Assembly: GCA_000708835.1 (NCBI GenBank)
Contig: DF237293.1
Span: 34,551 to 98,550 of the forward strand
Direction: 5' to 3'
Origin: Klebsormidium nitens
Taxonomy: Eukaryota > Streptophyta > Klebsormidiophyceae > Klebsormidiales > Klebsormidiaceae
Length of the DNA stretch: 64,000 nt
Numbering within the stretch: the first letter of the stretch is position 1; each line of letters opens with the position of its first letter. This document shows positions 39,501 to 52,078 of this stretch, piece by piece. Position numbers and translations under genes: made by a program. Below the pieces are notes generated by a model. That model saw only the letters and a program-made list of their open reading frames with translations, did no database searches and was not told the DNA's origin.

Positions 39501-41667
39501 CTAATTAACGACCAAGAAATGCAGCGCTGTCGTCCATATTCTGAAGTCGAAGCTGAACGCTTAGATGCCCCGTTGTGCTAGGTTTGTTATACTCTTGATG
39601 GAAAGCAGGAAACAGGACCCGTCCTCTCACTCCGCGGCCCCCAGGCTACAAGTGGGCAATGCGGTGTTCATTTTCTAAGGTCCGGTAGCGCTGCGAGTTT
39701 GCGCGTTGCAAAGTTTTGGGAAGTGTCGGGGAAGAGATCAGCTGAGAACTGGAGTGAAAATCACGGTCGCTCACTGGCGTGCAGGCGGGGCGGCTGCACT
39801 GTTTGATGCCGGGCTGGCCCGAGGCGATGATGAGCTTCATGAGCAGCGGCGGGTACAGCCTCACAGCCAGGTTGCCACAGGTGGGCGCACCGCGCTTTGC
39901 AACCCGAACTTTACTTGGTGTCTTTCTCGTGCTCTTAATGTTGGGTCCCGTTTTTTGCATCATTGGATATCACTTCTGGACCAAGGCTTGTATAGGAATG
40001 TTTACTGAAGTGGCAGAAAAGCGGGATCCGGAAGGTATCTGGTACCTCCTAAATAAGCTGCTTAATACAGTCCTCAGGGGCGCTTTTACCGACTTCACCG
40101 GGCGTACTTTCCACGTCGAACAAGTCGAATGGTCAGAATAGAGTATGAGAGGGGTGCGGATCTGCAGTCTGTGCGTCCTCACTCGATAAGAATGAAGTAT
40201 AAGTAGCACGAGTTTCTTTTTGACGGCGCCTCTGTCTGTCATCTTTGGTAGCTTCAGCATTTGCCTAATCGGTTACCTCGGACTGGCTTGGCCCTCTCAT
40301 CGGCATGAAGAAATCCTAGGAACGATGCAAAGCTGTTTGTGAAAGTGCTTGGATTGCCTTGGGGCATATGGGATGGCTTAGGAAGCCACGAATACGTGCG
40401 TAAGACAAATGCTTTCTTTCCTCACTTAAAAATGAGTCCACACCACTGCACCGTTGGCATTGGATGTCGTATAGACAAGCTCTCGGCGCTCTGCGCTGGG
40501 AGACGTGTGTCTGTAATAATGGACTTCTCTTTGGCGTCACAAAGGTGATTATTGGAAGTTTGTCAGGGGATCCCTTTCAGACGATGCGCGCGCCTGTGAG
40601 GCGGACCTTTGTGCGCTTCTCTAGAGAAGCTCCGTTGTTTTTTTGCTACGTCAACCTATCGTATGACTTTTCGGGAAGCCGTTCAAACCCCGTTGTCGTC
40701 TCTTGGTGAAGTCGCTTTTCAGCCAGGGGAATATTGCGGCCAGCAAGCTCTTTGTGCGCTTCGCAACAAACCGGGGTCCCGGCATTGGTAACGACCACTT
40801 TGACGGATTATGGTTCTAAATGATGCATCGCCATCCTAGATGAAGGTGGAAACGCAAAGTTTCTTGGTGAGCGATTTCGGGCCTTCTTATCGCCGTTTCT
40901 GGTCGACCGTTCCCCTTTCACCCCGTCACTGAAAGCGTCTGGTGTATCCTTTCAATATAGCCCCTAGAATCATCTTGCTATTCCGTGACAGTGCTGACGT
41001 CAGTGCTTACGTGTCGCAGTTGGATAGGCCCAGCCTCGTATTGTGGGGCCGCCAGGACCGTATCTTGGAGCCATCGTATGCTTTGGTGAGTTAGCCGCGT
41101 TTTATGCCTTGTGATCCGTGGGAGCTTCTGCTCTTCTTAGGCCGCTTTTAATGCTTGTATCTCCGACGCGACAACAGATGACGATGACCTGGCAGTTGGT
41201 CATTCTAGATGCTGTGGATAGTCGGACTGCCCGATGTCCGCTGCAGTACCTGCTGCCGCCTTTGGAATGTCCGAGCGTCTGCAAAGCCGAGCATGATAAA
41301 TTCATTCAGAAAAGTTTCGGTTGCCAGACAATGTGCACTCTTCAAGTCGGAGGGATCGACCCTGTCGATGGTAGCAAGGACCCGTGCGTTCGCAACCCCA
41401 GGCCGAAACTCCAGTACATGTATCTTAATCCATTCTGGACTTGGGAACCACCGCGCGCAATGTTTCGAGGGTCCAGAACTTGTTTGTTTGAGGGCCGCAG
41501 AAAGGGCGTTTTCTTGAGCGCGCTTTCTCTTTGTCGTGCAGCGCTTTGAAAAGGAGTTGGCACGCTCGAGGTTGGAGTGGGTTGAAGAGAGTGGCCACCT
41601 CCCTCATATAGAACAGCCCGAATTGGTCGCCGAGAAGATTCGGCAATATGCCGCAGAGTCGCTATGA
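33513..41667 (+). CDS. Alpha/beta hydrolase, probably plastid-targeted
   Basis: Eleven phase-consistent exons: 33513-34007, 34900-35021, 35942-36051, 36233-36387, 37028-37087, 37530-37559, 38150-38209, 38925-39014, 39785-39880, 41020-41085, 41542-41667; about 469 residues. The first 120 residues are Ser/Ala/Arg-rich with few acidic residues, as in chloroplast transit peptides. The mature part resembles a plant hydrolase family (for example Arabidopsis At5g38520): LPPFLPKEAELLEDP, VVLLAGFDSSCLEYR, DLIGWGFS, KREHLYSFWK, VGSSLGGAVAVDLA, LVLLDAQ, GRLHCLMPGW, LVLWGRQDRI and ESGHLPHIEQPE. The triad is likely S298 (GSSLG), D419 and H447. Substrate unknown. The exon at 38925-39014 is the least conserved, and the ATG choice is uncertain. 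Confidence 0.9.
34744..34785 (+). repeat. Decayed duplicate of the start of hydrolase exon 2
   Basis: About 42 bases after a CAG here (GCGTCCTTGAAGGGCAGAGC and on) resemble the first bases of the real exon at 34900, including its acceptor. The real exon keeps the frame; this copy leads to no usable exon. A small local duplication is the likely origin. Confidence 0.6.
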
Positions 41668-43451
41668 GGGACGCTGTTCACCGCAAGCTCAATGCTTGGG
41701 GTGAGCAAGGTGCAGGACCCTCCGCGTTACAAGCATGCAATGCAACCTTGTATCCTATCGCCGTTCTGTGAAGTTGCTTTTCCTTGGGGTACGTTCTCAT
41801 GTCGGACTCAAATTCAGATAATGTCTATCTAAAAGTACCCATATGAACTTAAACCGCACGTTGCTGCAGCAATGGTGATGTGTGGTTGTGATCTTGAAGG
41901 AATTAATAGGTAGTGATGTAGGCCTCCATTGCAAGACTCAACACCATCTGTATGCACACTACCATGCAGTGCGGCGTAGTTCATTTCAATGATGCGACAT
42001 ATCACGCGGCGGCTGCAGCGGCGCGGCGCGTATTGCGAGTACGACGGTCATGTCATGCCATGTGCACGCGCTGCGTCTTTGTCAGTACCAAAGGAGCAGG
42101 TTATAAGTAACGGATATCACGTATACTGCAATTAAGTGGGGCAAATTAATGATTTGTAAAAGAAACCGTAGCCTCTTGCTATAGTCCGCGACTTCCGACA
42201 CACTAGGAACGCGTGACCAGCTTGGCAGTTGAATGTTTCGTTGAACTGCTTTCTAGCATATACTGCTGCAATTGCATGAGCTGTGCCAGAGACTCACATG
42301 GTGATATTTACAGAAAGTTGAACAGGAGATGACAATCAAAGCCATCAGTGCATGTGCATGTCATACTCATGGTGTAGGCATACTCAGCTAGCATGGCATC
42401 ATTACTCAAATAATCAAACATGGTGTAGGCCGTTACGATGCACTCGCGTATACTAGCTGCCCTATACCACGTTCGCACATGGCCAAGATTGTGAGCTCTA
42501 AGTAGTGGTTACCCGGCTGGGCTTGGCGAAAACATTGTTAGTACCACCGATGTGTCATCACCACCTGGATGGCACTCGTTGAAGGCCGGACAGAACTTAC
42601 ATTTAAGTCCGTCAGCTAGATCATTGGTTCAAGATCAGTGAGGATGAGACATACTGCTCAAAGCACGTACCGCTCCTGATACTCAAGCACACTCAATCCG
42701 CATCGCAACTTAATGGTTTTTGAGTCATTATTAAGTGACCATCCCCTTTCCAGCCAAACACAATTGTTTCTAAAACTCTTGTGTTATTCGACTTGACCCT
42801 GACTTTACATCTGTGCTTAAATTAATCACAACTAAGCTGCATATGCGCCTTCCAAGTTTTTTCAAAGAGGCTGGCTTTGAAGAGTTTGAATACCGGCCAA
42901 CTGTAACTTTATTTCAATGTGTTTCATGATCTGAGTATACAAAGCAATTGAGAAGCTGTAATATACATATCACCTAGCTCAATTCTGCGGCGTTGTGCAC
43001 CTGATGGATATAGCTTATGCAGCCCGCTCGGCTTTCAACTCTGTTCCTTTGATGCTCGTTCCAGCGAGGCTGCGTGCACGTGATAGACGGTCCTGCACTA
43101 GTTTACCACACGACGAACTGACGGACCAAAAACCCGAAAAACACTAGTTTTTGAGAAACAGAAGCCGCTCGCTAATCTTGCGCATCTGCAGCCGCAGATA
43201 CGGGCTCATATGAGGCTCGGTACATGCAAGGTGTGCCCATTGGGGACCTGCGAAATCACCGTGACCCCCTGCTGGTTTCCTTTCATATCGCGTCGTGGGT
43301 TAGCTGGGACGGGGCTAACATGATGCTCGAACTGCAGTAGGTGCTCTACTTGGTACAGCAGTCACTAAAAATATGTACGTCCACCAGCACTCGATCTCGT
43401 TTGGAAGCCACATCTCCTGTCACGCCCCGAAGAAACGGCCTTCCCAGCGCG
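41668..43451. other. Intergenic between convergent genes, no gene recognised
   Basis: About 1.8 kb of AT-richer DNA with no long open frame on either strand. It lies between the 3' ends of the hydrolase (+) and RWP-RK (-) genes. Confidence 0.6.
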
Positions 43452-46400
43452 CTAGGGCTTTGCGCGCGCTGCCGCTAGGTTGCGCAGTTTGTATTTGGCC
43501 TTGAAGCAGGCCTGCCGGAACTTGCGCGTTTCATGCGTCAGTTTCACCGACGGCGCCGCCTCGATGCTGTTCCGCTCCGCCTCCAGCCGTTGGATCGCAC
43601 TGCCAATCTGGAGCGGACGGAAAAGGATCGCTTTAGACGGGGCTTTGCTTGGTCAAGTGTCCGAAAGTGGATTCAATCAACCAGTTAATCGTCCACGAGA
43701 AGCTTCATTAGAACAAGCTCATAGATGAAGCGATACACGGGCTCGGCTCGGTTTCTTCTAAGCCCCAAGCGCCGAAATCAAAATCAGATTTGTAGTGCGC
43801 TTTATGCGTCTATTCCCTGGAACGCGGCTGGTCCTAGAAAGACGGAAAAACTAAAGGCGCGTGCGCGTCATCTACGCACTGCCAACGGGAACGAGCAGCT
43901 CACTCAATTACGTTGAGATGCTTGCCCTCACGTCAAGAGCTGTTGTAGGATGGGTATTTTTCAAGACATGGTCGTCGAAGGCAAGCAGATGGGAACAGGA
44001 TGGGAACCGGTAACCTTGAGAAAGATCAAGAGTGACAGATCACAGCTCAAAACGGGGAGAGTCCAGGGCAAAGGAGGCAATCCGAAGGCAATACGATGAT
44101 TCGCCTCAAGGAAAACAGCAGAGGGCTGCCTTACCTGCTGCTCCGGCCCGCCGTTGTCCTTGGCCCCCAGTTGTTGTACGGTCTGGATGAGCGCGTTCAT
44201 GCTCTTGAGCTTGCGGTGCGGCCACCGGTGGATGCCCATGTCACGGCACCGCTTCTTCAGCACCTGCGCAACGGCCGGAGCCACGTGTCAGACGGCGAGG
44301 CCCACAACGAAGTACGCCGCGTTCAAGCACTTCAAGCAAGTGCTGGATCGAAAGCAAATCTGCTGCCACGGAAAACGTCAATTTCTCTTGGTCTAACCAA
44401 ACGCATTAGGACTGAACTTTCTCTAAGTTTGCGGCGGCTCACCGTGAGGCCGACGCCCAGCCGTTTGCTGGCCTCCGAGATGGGCATGTCGAAATGCCTG
44501 GCGATCTCGTCGCGGCTCAGCTGCCGGATGCGCTCGCTCTTGCTGGACCCGTTCTCCGAACCAAACCCGGTTCCGGGCGATAACCCCGCGCTCACGGACG
44601 GTCCTAACGACAAGGCAGCCCGTAGCTCGTCCATGCTGCTAGTGGAGGATGACGTCGGGCTACCGTCAGCCAAACCTCGGCTGACGTCTCCCGCGCTGCG
44701 CCGCACGAGGCCCTGCTCGAGTGCGGCAAATGCGGTGCCGATGGGGTCAGGCAAACCGAACGGGGTTGGTGTGGCGGGTATGGCTAACCCGGGCAGGGTT
44801 TGGGGGAAGGAAGCGGGAAGAGTAGGCAGGGGCTCCCCGGTTCGGACACTGTTTGTGGCAAGCGGGTTAGATACCTGGTTGATGGGGCTTGCCAGAGAGT
44901 TGACGAGTTGACTAAGCGCTCCCCAGGTTAGGGGGCCAGAACTGGGGAGATTTTGGACTGAAGTTGGGAGGGCTGCTTTTATGTCATATGGAGAATTGAC
45001 CGCGGCAAATGCTTGACTGCGCTCAAGCGACGGGTATCCCTCCGAAGTGGCGAACTTCGTGTCAGGGTCAACGTCGATCTGCCCCGGGTTATGGTTGACC
45101 CTCTCCAGGTGTGTGCTCTCCAAAGGGCTCGTGGCAGCCGACCATTTTGACACCAACGACGCAAACTCGCGCGTCGGCCAGCGCGCGGGCTGCGGCGTGC
45201 AAGCCCCTGACGTCAGCATGGCCGTATTCTCGGACGAGGTCGCGCCACGTGACGACCAGGCAGAGAGTTGCTCGGCGGCGGAAACTCCAGGTGGGGGGTA
45301 CGAGAGGGACAGCTTCGCAGCCCCCTGGAACAGGGAATGAGATAAGGGGGCTGGCGGCAGGGACAGCGCAGGGGGATCCCTCGAAGCTTGGCCGTGGGGC
45401 TCGGACTGGTAAGAAGCGGGGACAGCGATTCCGGCGGAGTTTCTTAGGCTTCGTGCAACGGAAGGTTTTGGGGGTTTAGGGCAGGTCTCGCCAAGAGACA
45501 GGGCAGAGGGGGGGTGGGGTATGGAAAACCCTTGAGAGGGGGAAGGAAGGTTGACTGTGCTGTGAGGCAAGCCGCTGGTGAACAGACCCCCCGTGTTGTG
45601 GGGCATCTCAAACTGCGGGGATGGGGTTTCCAGTGAAAGGGCGGGGCTAGGGTTTGGAGGGGAGCTAACGCAAGAGGCTGCAAGGACAGCGAACGGAGGG
45701 CTCGGTCAGTTAGACCCCTGTGGCCGGAATGGCGAGGATATCTTGAGTAGAGAAGCAGGTTGGAAGTTCAAGGCAGCCATCAACAAGTATGTTAACGGTT
45801 CAGGAAAGACACCAACGAGAGCGATCTCGAAGCTCTGAACACATCTCTCGCTCTGTATCCCATGACAACCAGCGAAACGTGCAAGAGCAGGAGTTCGAGA
45901 ATAATACAAGGTGCATTGCAGATCGGCAAATTTGTGTAGGGCTCGTTAAGTTGTGCAGATTGCAGGGACTTGCTTGCCAATGCTACAGGAGTCTCGTAGC
46001 ACGAGACGCCCAACACATTGCCAGCGAGTTTGCACAATATGAATGCCGAGAGGCACTTTGCAGAGCAGAAATTGACTTTGAAGGTCGGGAAACAATTGAC
46101 AAGCAAGTTCTTCAATCCAGTGTCGCAGTACAGAAGACAGTCCCACCTGCTGCTTGGGTGAGCGCGGACAAGATGGACTGCTCCCATCCACTGCTTTCCC
46201 CCCCACCACTCCTTGATATCTCTGGCAAGAAAGCGCCAGACAGCAAGCTTCTTTTCGGGGGGGGAGCATCGCCCCATGTGTTCTTAGAGAGTTGGAAGGC
46301 ATGTCCGCCCCGTAGAGAGAACGCTTCAGGCTCAGTGATGGGAATGTCAAGAGGTGGGACTTTGAAGCCGCGGCACGTGGGGAAGCTTTGAGAGGCCGGG

Positions 46401-46453
46401 GTGGCGGGGGGGTGGCCGGAGTTCCTTCCGGAGGTAGAGGCAGCCTCAGACAT
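43452..46453 (-). CDS. RWP-RK domain transcription factor
   Basis: Four - strand exons in phase: 46453-46147, 45677-44443, 44263-44135, 43607-43452; about 608 residues. The long Pro/Ser-rich front part has no recognised domain. The RWP-RK domain spans about residues 489-550 and is split by an intron: LSRDEIARHFDMPISEASKR, then VGLT, then VLKKRCRDMGIHRWPHRKLK with the signature RWPHRK at 527-532. A helical region (LNALIQTVQQL-like, then IQRLEAERN) may form a coiled coil. The C-terminus RKFRQACFKAKYKLRN resembles the end of other algal and plant RWP-RK proteins. No PB1 domain is visible, so it is not a typical NIN-like protein and is nearer RKD or algal RWP-RK groups. These act in the nucleus in nitrogen response or germ-cell fate. 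The start ATG is inferred. Confidence 0.9.
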
Positions 46454-49400
46454 GCTGCAAACAAGGATCAGATGGTTGGAACGCTGCAGAGAGACGATGC
46501 TAGGGAGAAGCCTCCTCTCAACAGAAGGTTGCCTTGTTCCAAATTGGTGTCCATCAGGTGTTGGCAACACGTATGAGCACGCATCTTGACATGGGAGGAA
46601 GAACGTCGAAGTGCCTGGATTGCCTGGATTGCCTGATTGTTATTGCCCCCAACTTTGAAATTTCAATCCTCGTGAATTATTGGCTACAGAATTCTGCCAG
46701 ATGATACCCATTCATTTCTGCCTCCATCAGTCTGAAACTGCTCCACGTAGCCTTCAGTGCATGAGCCTTGCGCGTGAGTATAAATCCCGTCTGAATGAAA
46801 ATTTGACTGCGTGCAAGTGAGAGACCTGTTCTGAACCTGAAATTTTCTTAAGCCAACTTCACAGATTCTGTTAGCATCGTCTGAGCGGCAAGGGTTTGTT
46901 GCAGCCTTACCCTGGCGCGATGCTCACCAGCCCCTCCTGCTGGGCCTTTGCTATTACTGCCTCCACAAAGCACAGGTCAGGATACAGGGTAGCAAGCGCT
47001 GGCAAGAGGGGGTTTCTGCAAGAAGGACAGAGGCAATAAGAGGATTGGACTGAGCAGTCTGATGCCCATACAATTGCAGGGCGTGGAGTTGCTTGAGATC
47101 GTAGGGTGTGTTGATTCAGCTTTGTGATGTTAGGATTCTTGGGTCTCCAAATTGTACATCAGAAGGATACAGACAACTGCTTTGCTTAAATAAGCTATTT
47201 GCCCCTTCTGATGCAACTCATCTTGACCTGAGAACAACTCTTCCTTCATAATTGAGTCGACTCTGACTACTCCATTAGCCTGAAGATGGGGAATTGCTGT
47301 GTCACAGTACAGAGCCTGGAAAGCTGAAGGGATTACTCACTTGGTTGGGGATAGCAAGGGGCACAAAGGTGGAGGCAGTTGCAGGTTAACTGAGAAATCC
47401 AGGAGGGACCGCCAGCCCTGGCAGAGAAAAGTCCTGCTTTGCAGCGTCACGTACAGAGTAGCCTCACTCTGACTTGCTAGAAACCTGAAGAGGGTGAAAA
47501 GGTAGCAACCAGGTTGGCGCATGTCCTTCTTACAGGTCTAGACATGATGACACCATAAGCCGGCTGTGCAGTGTGATGGCGGCATATGTTGTGCCCATAG
47601 GGATCGCTTAGGTGGCTTGGAGGAGTGTCCTGCTCAGCTGGGCGGAGAGAAAGGAGAAAAAAAGTGTGCTCGGACTCCTGGCCCCCTCAAAGATGAGAGA
47701 AGGCACAGCTCAAGAAGTTGAGGATGCCATGCAGGGGGGACTCGACATGGAGACTTCATCAAGAGGCTCAATTCTCACTTTTTTTCTGGCCCACGCAGAA
47801 GGCAGTAGCCCCCAGGAGACAGCAAAAGGTCTTGAAGAAGTGCTTGCAGTGCACCATCTACAAAGTGTATGTGCAGGCTCCGGAGCCTCTCTGCAGGATA
47901 AAAGTAGCAGTCAATGTTTGTCAGCTTGAAACGTGCAAAAACTTGGCTGTAAGTTGCTGTGAAGGGGCAGACTTCCTTGTCAAAAGAAATGCCCCTTTTG
48001 AAAGAAGAGTTGAACCACTGATTACAGACACCAGCCAGTCAATCCACATGGAAGTTCAAAGTACTCGTCTTGATGAATCATGATACCTCATCCTTCAATA
48101 AAGTTGTACAAGCACGGCAGCAGCTTGACCTGTTGCTGTAGTCAACCTGTCTCCTCTTGGGACAACAACTCTTGCTCAACAGATTACGTGCTTGTTCCAA
48201 TATTGACTGCCAAGAGCCTTCCTGAAGCTGGAAATTGAGCCGATCAACCCTCATGAGAAGTACTTTCTAGTTCTTCCTCCAGTAACTGCAAATGGACTCT
48301 TTGGCAGATTCGGCATGGACAATCCCGTCTCTTTTTTGACAAATCTACTCAATGCTTGACACAGTATTGCCCCTCAGTCTCCCTAAGTAAGGGTGATTCA
48401 TCGGCGATGACCCTGCATCACCACCTCTGATTGCCACCAGCTGATGCTGTCATATACCCAGATTATGAAAACAGAAACTTTGGAAGCCTTCTTTTCCTTT
48501 ATACACTTTGTCGTAGACATGGCCCTCGCCCCTCCTCTGAAGAAGCCAGCAGACTACTGATCTGTCCCTCCAGCCCTAAGTCTACACACCCAGGCCGATC
48601 CCTCATTGTTCAGAATCTATGGTGAGCTATTCAGGAGTGCCTCTTGAGTGTGCAATTTCACAGGATCTGTATTGTGCACAGCAACTTCTTGCATACAGCA
48701 GCTAATGAGTTCCCCAAGCAAAACTCCCTGGTCTTGCACAGACTGCCCCACCAGGTTCTTGATCAGCAATGTAGATCCATCAACCAACGTACCTGTGTTA
48801 GCGGTGTGCTGGTAAATGAACAGCGACTCCAGGGAGTGTTGACTGGCTACAGCCCCATCATCCAGCTCCCCTAAGGATGTTTGATGAAGAACATTGAAAG
48901 CTGAACATTCCTCATTGGAAACAACCACCTGGCCCCCTTGCATTACTCACTCGAAGGCTTTTGCAGCTGTTGGCTGTGCTCGATTGCAGCTCAACATGTG
49001 TTGGCTTGATGCTTGACTTCCATGTGATGCACGCAATGCTTTTAGCGACAGGCTGTCCAGCAACAGGCTCTCCCAGAAAAGAAATTGTTTCTCGAAATCG
49101 ACATTCCGCACCGATCAGAGCACACCGCAACTGTTTTGGCAATCAAATATCCACCTGAGGCAGTTGTTCAAGGGGGTGTAGAGGGATTGGAAACATTCCG
49201 CACAGGCCTGATTTAGCACCAGTATAAGTCAATCGTGATTTGCTGCCTTCTTCGCGTCTATTTCACCCATCCGTGTCAGAGATCTGTGTTGATCGGAAGC
49301 TATCACCGTCTCATTGGGGGATAATGGCGCCATGCTTTGAGTGCACCATTTGCTGCTTGCCGATCAGGACGCTGCTGCTTGCTGATCCCGATCAGTCGGA

Positions 49401-49651
49401 TCACTTTGGGGGCTGACATCTGGTCCTATAAATGGTTACAAGGCGTCGGTAGTTGGCAGCCGACCCGACAGCTAATCCTACGCAGCATCTACTATCTAGC
49501 TAGGCGCAATTGTGAATGTCGAGGTTTGGAGGGGGAGCTGAAACAGTGCGGCCGTGCATACAGGACTACCCACCTAAACCATTAATTTGGCAACTTTGAC
49601 GGGGGAGCTTCGAGCTTCTCACCTGTTGTTGCTCACCCGATCACATACGCA
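46454..49651. other. Intergenic, possible decayed coding sequence
   Basis: About 3.2 kb without a gene I can name. Between about 47700 and 48900 the + strand shows protein-like stretches broken by stops (for example an open frame at 47718-48083 with several Cys and Lys/Arg clusters). This could be a degraded retroelement or old pseudogene, but no reverse transcriptase, protease or integrase motif is visible. Confidence 0.35.
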
Positions 49652-50417
49652 AACCCAGTCTCACGCCCGTTTTGAGAAAACCTCTCAAAACACCTGCCGT
49701 GTCGATTTGGACAAAATGCTCAAAAGTGCCGGCCGGTTTTTGAACAAATTGCTCGAAATAGACGGTCGAGTTTTGATCAAATCGCTCGTATTCTAGCTGC
49801 GCCATTCGAAGAAAAGGTTCGAATTTGTGGAAGCCCCGGGCACACACTAAAACCAAAAGGACTTGCTCGGTTGTCACTCGCAGTGGTGTAACCCTAAAGC
49901 GGGAAGGCCCGGTTGCCCCAGGGAAGTGCCCGGCTGTCCCAGGGTTGCCCGCGAGACCCTAATGTCACAGGCAGGGCCCGGTTGCTTCTCGGGTGCCACG
50001 GTCCCTAAACTACTAGTCTAGAGGGAAGTGTCCGTTGTCCCCGGGAAGTTGCGGCCGCCCGAAGTTGCGGCCGCCCGCTGCCCCGACCAACCACCCATAA
50101 GGGTACCGTCCTTTATGTACCGCGATCCCGGCGGTCTTCGCGATCGATGTTGTGGGTCGCGATGGTCCACCTGCATCGACGGTGGAGATTTCCCGAAAAC
50201 TACCCGCACGTCGCAACGGCAGACCCGGACGGACCCGGTCGCAAATTTGAACAATTTGTTCGTATCGCCCGACGCAGTTTTGAGCATTTTCTCCAAAAAG
50301 ACCCGACCGGATACGAACGATTTGTCCAAAATCGATCGCCGTATTTTGAGAGATTTACTCAAACTTTCAAATTGGTGTTTTGAGAGGTTTTCTCAAAACG
50401 GGCCGTGAGTCTGGGTT
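49652..50417. mobile_element. Inverted-repeat element with 33-bp palindromic tandem units
   Basis: The arms (left from 49652, right to 50417) are inverted copies. A perfect 28-bp match is at 49667-49694 and 50374-50401. Inside each arm lie tandem units of about 33 bp, each an imperfect palindrome of the type TTTTGAGnnnTTTnCTCAAAA, diverged from one another. Because the unit length is a multiple of three, the right arm on the + strand and the left arm on the - strand read as 11-residue repeats beginning FE.F or YERF. The centre (about 49880-50210) is GC-rich. No transposase is seen and no target duplication is clear. Possibly a foldback-type or non-autonomous DNA transposon. Confidence 0.65.
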
Positions 50418-51169
50418 GAAACCGCGTACTACGTCTACGTTGGACGGTTAGTGCCTACGCGGCACGTTGCCCAGCTGGCAGCGGCCCTGAATGCTGCCTG
50501 CGCATGCTGATGGACATGAATCACATGATGCTCTACCTGCCAGTACCTGGGGCCTGCCTGGGCGACAGAGTAGGTACAAGCAGTTGTCAGAATCTATTCG
50601 CACCAAATGACCATGCCCATCATGGAACCGAGCTTGCGTCCATTGGCATTTTGTTTCCTGCAGTGGCTCTGCCAATCACAGCGCGTTTACGACTCAAACG
50701 GGATCCTGAGAAAAGCCTTTGCCACAAACAGGGGAGAATTTTTCGGAGTGATGACGCCGGCAGTGACGACAGTCTCTAGCGTGCCAGTTTATAAGTACAC
50801 GTCTACGGTCTCGCCGCCGCCGTCGGACATTGAGTCACTCTAGGCTCTTGACCGGTCCCCAGCCCTGTCTCCGGGGCTTGAAGTTTCGACTCCCGGTATG
50901 TGGATGCCGGCATTGCCGGGCAACGAAACGGTCGGCCGATGATCGATCGTCAAATTCAACTTACCTGGCTCAACAAGACACTGCCATCTGTCCTTGAAAG
51001 CGCTCGGCAAATGCTTTTAGGAGTCGGCGTCATGATCGAGTTCGACGCTTCGCGACAGGGGCCTGACATTTCAAGATTCCGTGTACTTCGGAGGAGTAGC
51101 GCTGAGGTTTGAGCTTCAATGTTTGGGCACTTAAACATGGGACCTAGGCTCTGATATTTAACCTACCTA
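50418..51169. other. Intergenic, nothing recognised
   Basis: Only short open frames on both strands; no motif of a known family. Confidence 0.5.
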
Positions 51170-51680
51170 GGTTTGTTGATACCGTATACGGTATGATGTG
51201 TGATCCGTGAAGCATGTAAAATTGGGTTAGCAGGGGGTTCAAGTTAGCGGTAGGAGGTCACTGGTCAGGTCAAGTGTGGCTTTACCCTTTAGCCTGTTAC
51301 CCTTCATCTACCGGTACCGGTAGTTGCTCGAATCCCGTAAAGATATGAATTTCGCCCGATACCTATTACGGCTTGGTACACTACCACAGTACCTAATAGG
51401 TACATTGAACAGGCGTACGCGGAAGCTCGGGTTGCGAACCGGTCAAAATGACAACCGGTTAACGTAATACCGGTACCTGGAAATGACACGGTAGGTACCT
51501 AGTAGGCTCGTGAGTATCGTACGACGGTACCTAGTACGGTACCTACTACTCGTAGGTACCCGTGAAAAATAGTAATACGGATACTGTACTCCGCCGGTAG
51601 CGGGTACCGGTACTGTATTCACGCTACGGTACTAAACCGGCCGCCACACTGGCAGCATCGGTACCGGGTACCCAGTACGT
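51170..51680. repeat. GGTACC-rich low-complexity region
   Basis: The palindrome GGTACC and close variants (CCGGTACCGG, TACCGTATACGGTA) recur at least eight times within about 370 bp, from 51313 onward. There is no regular unit length. Probably an expanded simple-sequence tract. Confidence 0.7.
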
Positions 51681-52078
51681 CGTGCCGTGTGGATATTACT
51701 AAATTTGGGTTATCATCAATTTCAATTATTGTAGACCGTGGAACATTCTCTAATATAGGGGTCTGAAATCTGAATCCCCGGGTAGCTAATCCACACCATG
51801 ATGGCCATTGATGGGGCCAACTATGGACCTGCCGACCAGTTGTTATGGCCGGGGGATAGGCCGCATGCGCATTACGATAGTTGCAAAAGCGCGTACGTGC
51901 AATCAAGGTACCTTAATTCCGAAATTCTCTTCGTGTAATCGGCCGGCGTCCTCAGATCTCTCCGACTCGACTCTCAAACGTTCTCTGGCAAATTCTGCGA
52001 GCTAGGACAGGTAGCTACTACCGGTAAGTTCAATGCCTACCTGGCCTAGCAATTCCCGGGCCCTCCTTGATCGTAACC

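Noticed and set aside
44096-44911. 271-codon + strand ORF over the RWP-RK gene
   Set aside because: Antisense to the Pro/Ser-rich RWP-RK exon and crossing its intron; no own motif.
47718-48083. Retroelement gag or protease-like reading frame
   Set aside because: No catalytic DSG/DTG motif, zinc knuckle or reverse transcriptase motif could be found nearby; left as unidentified.
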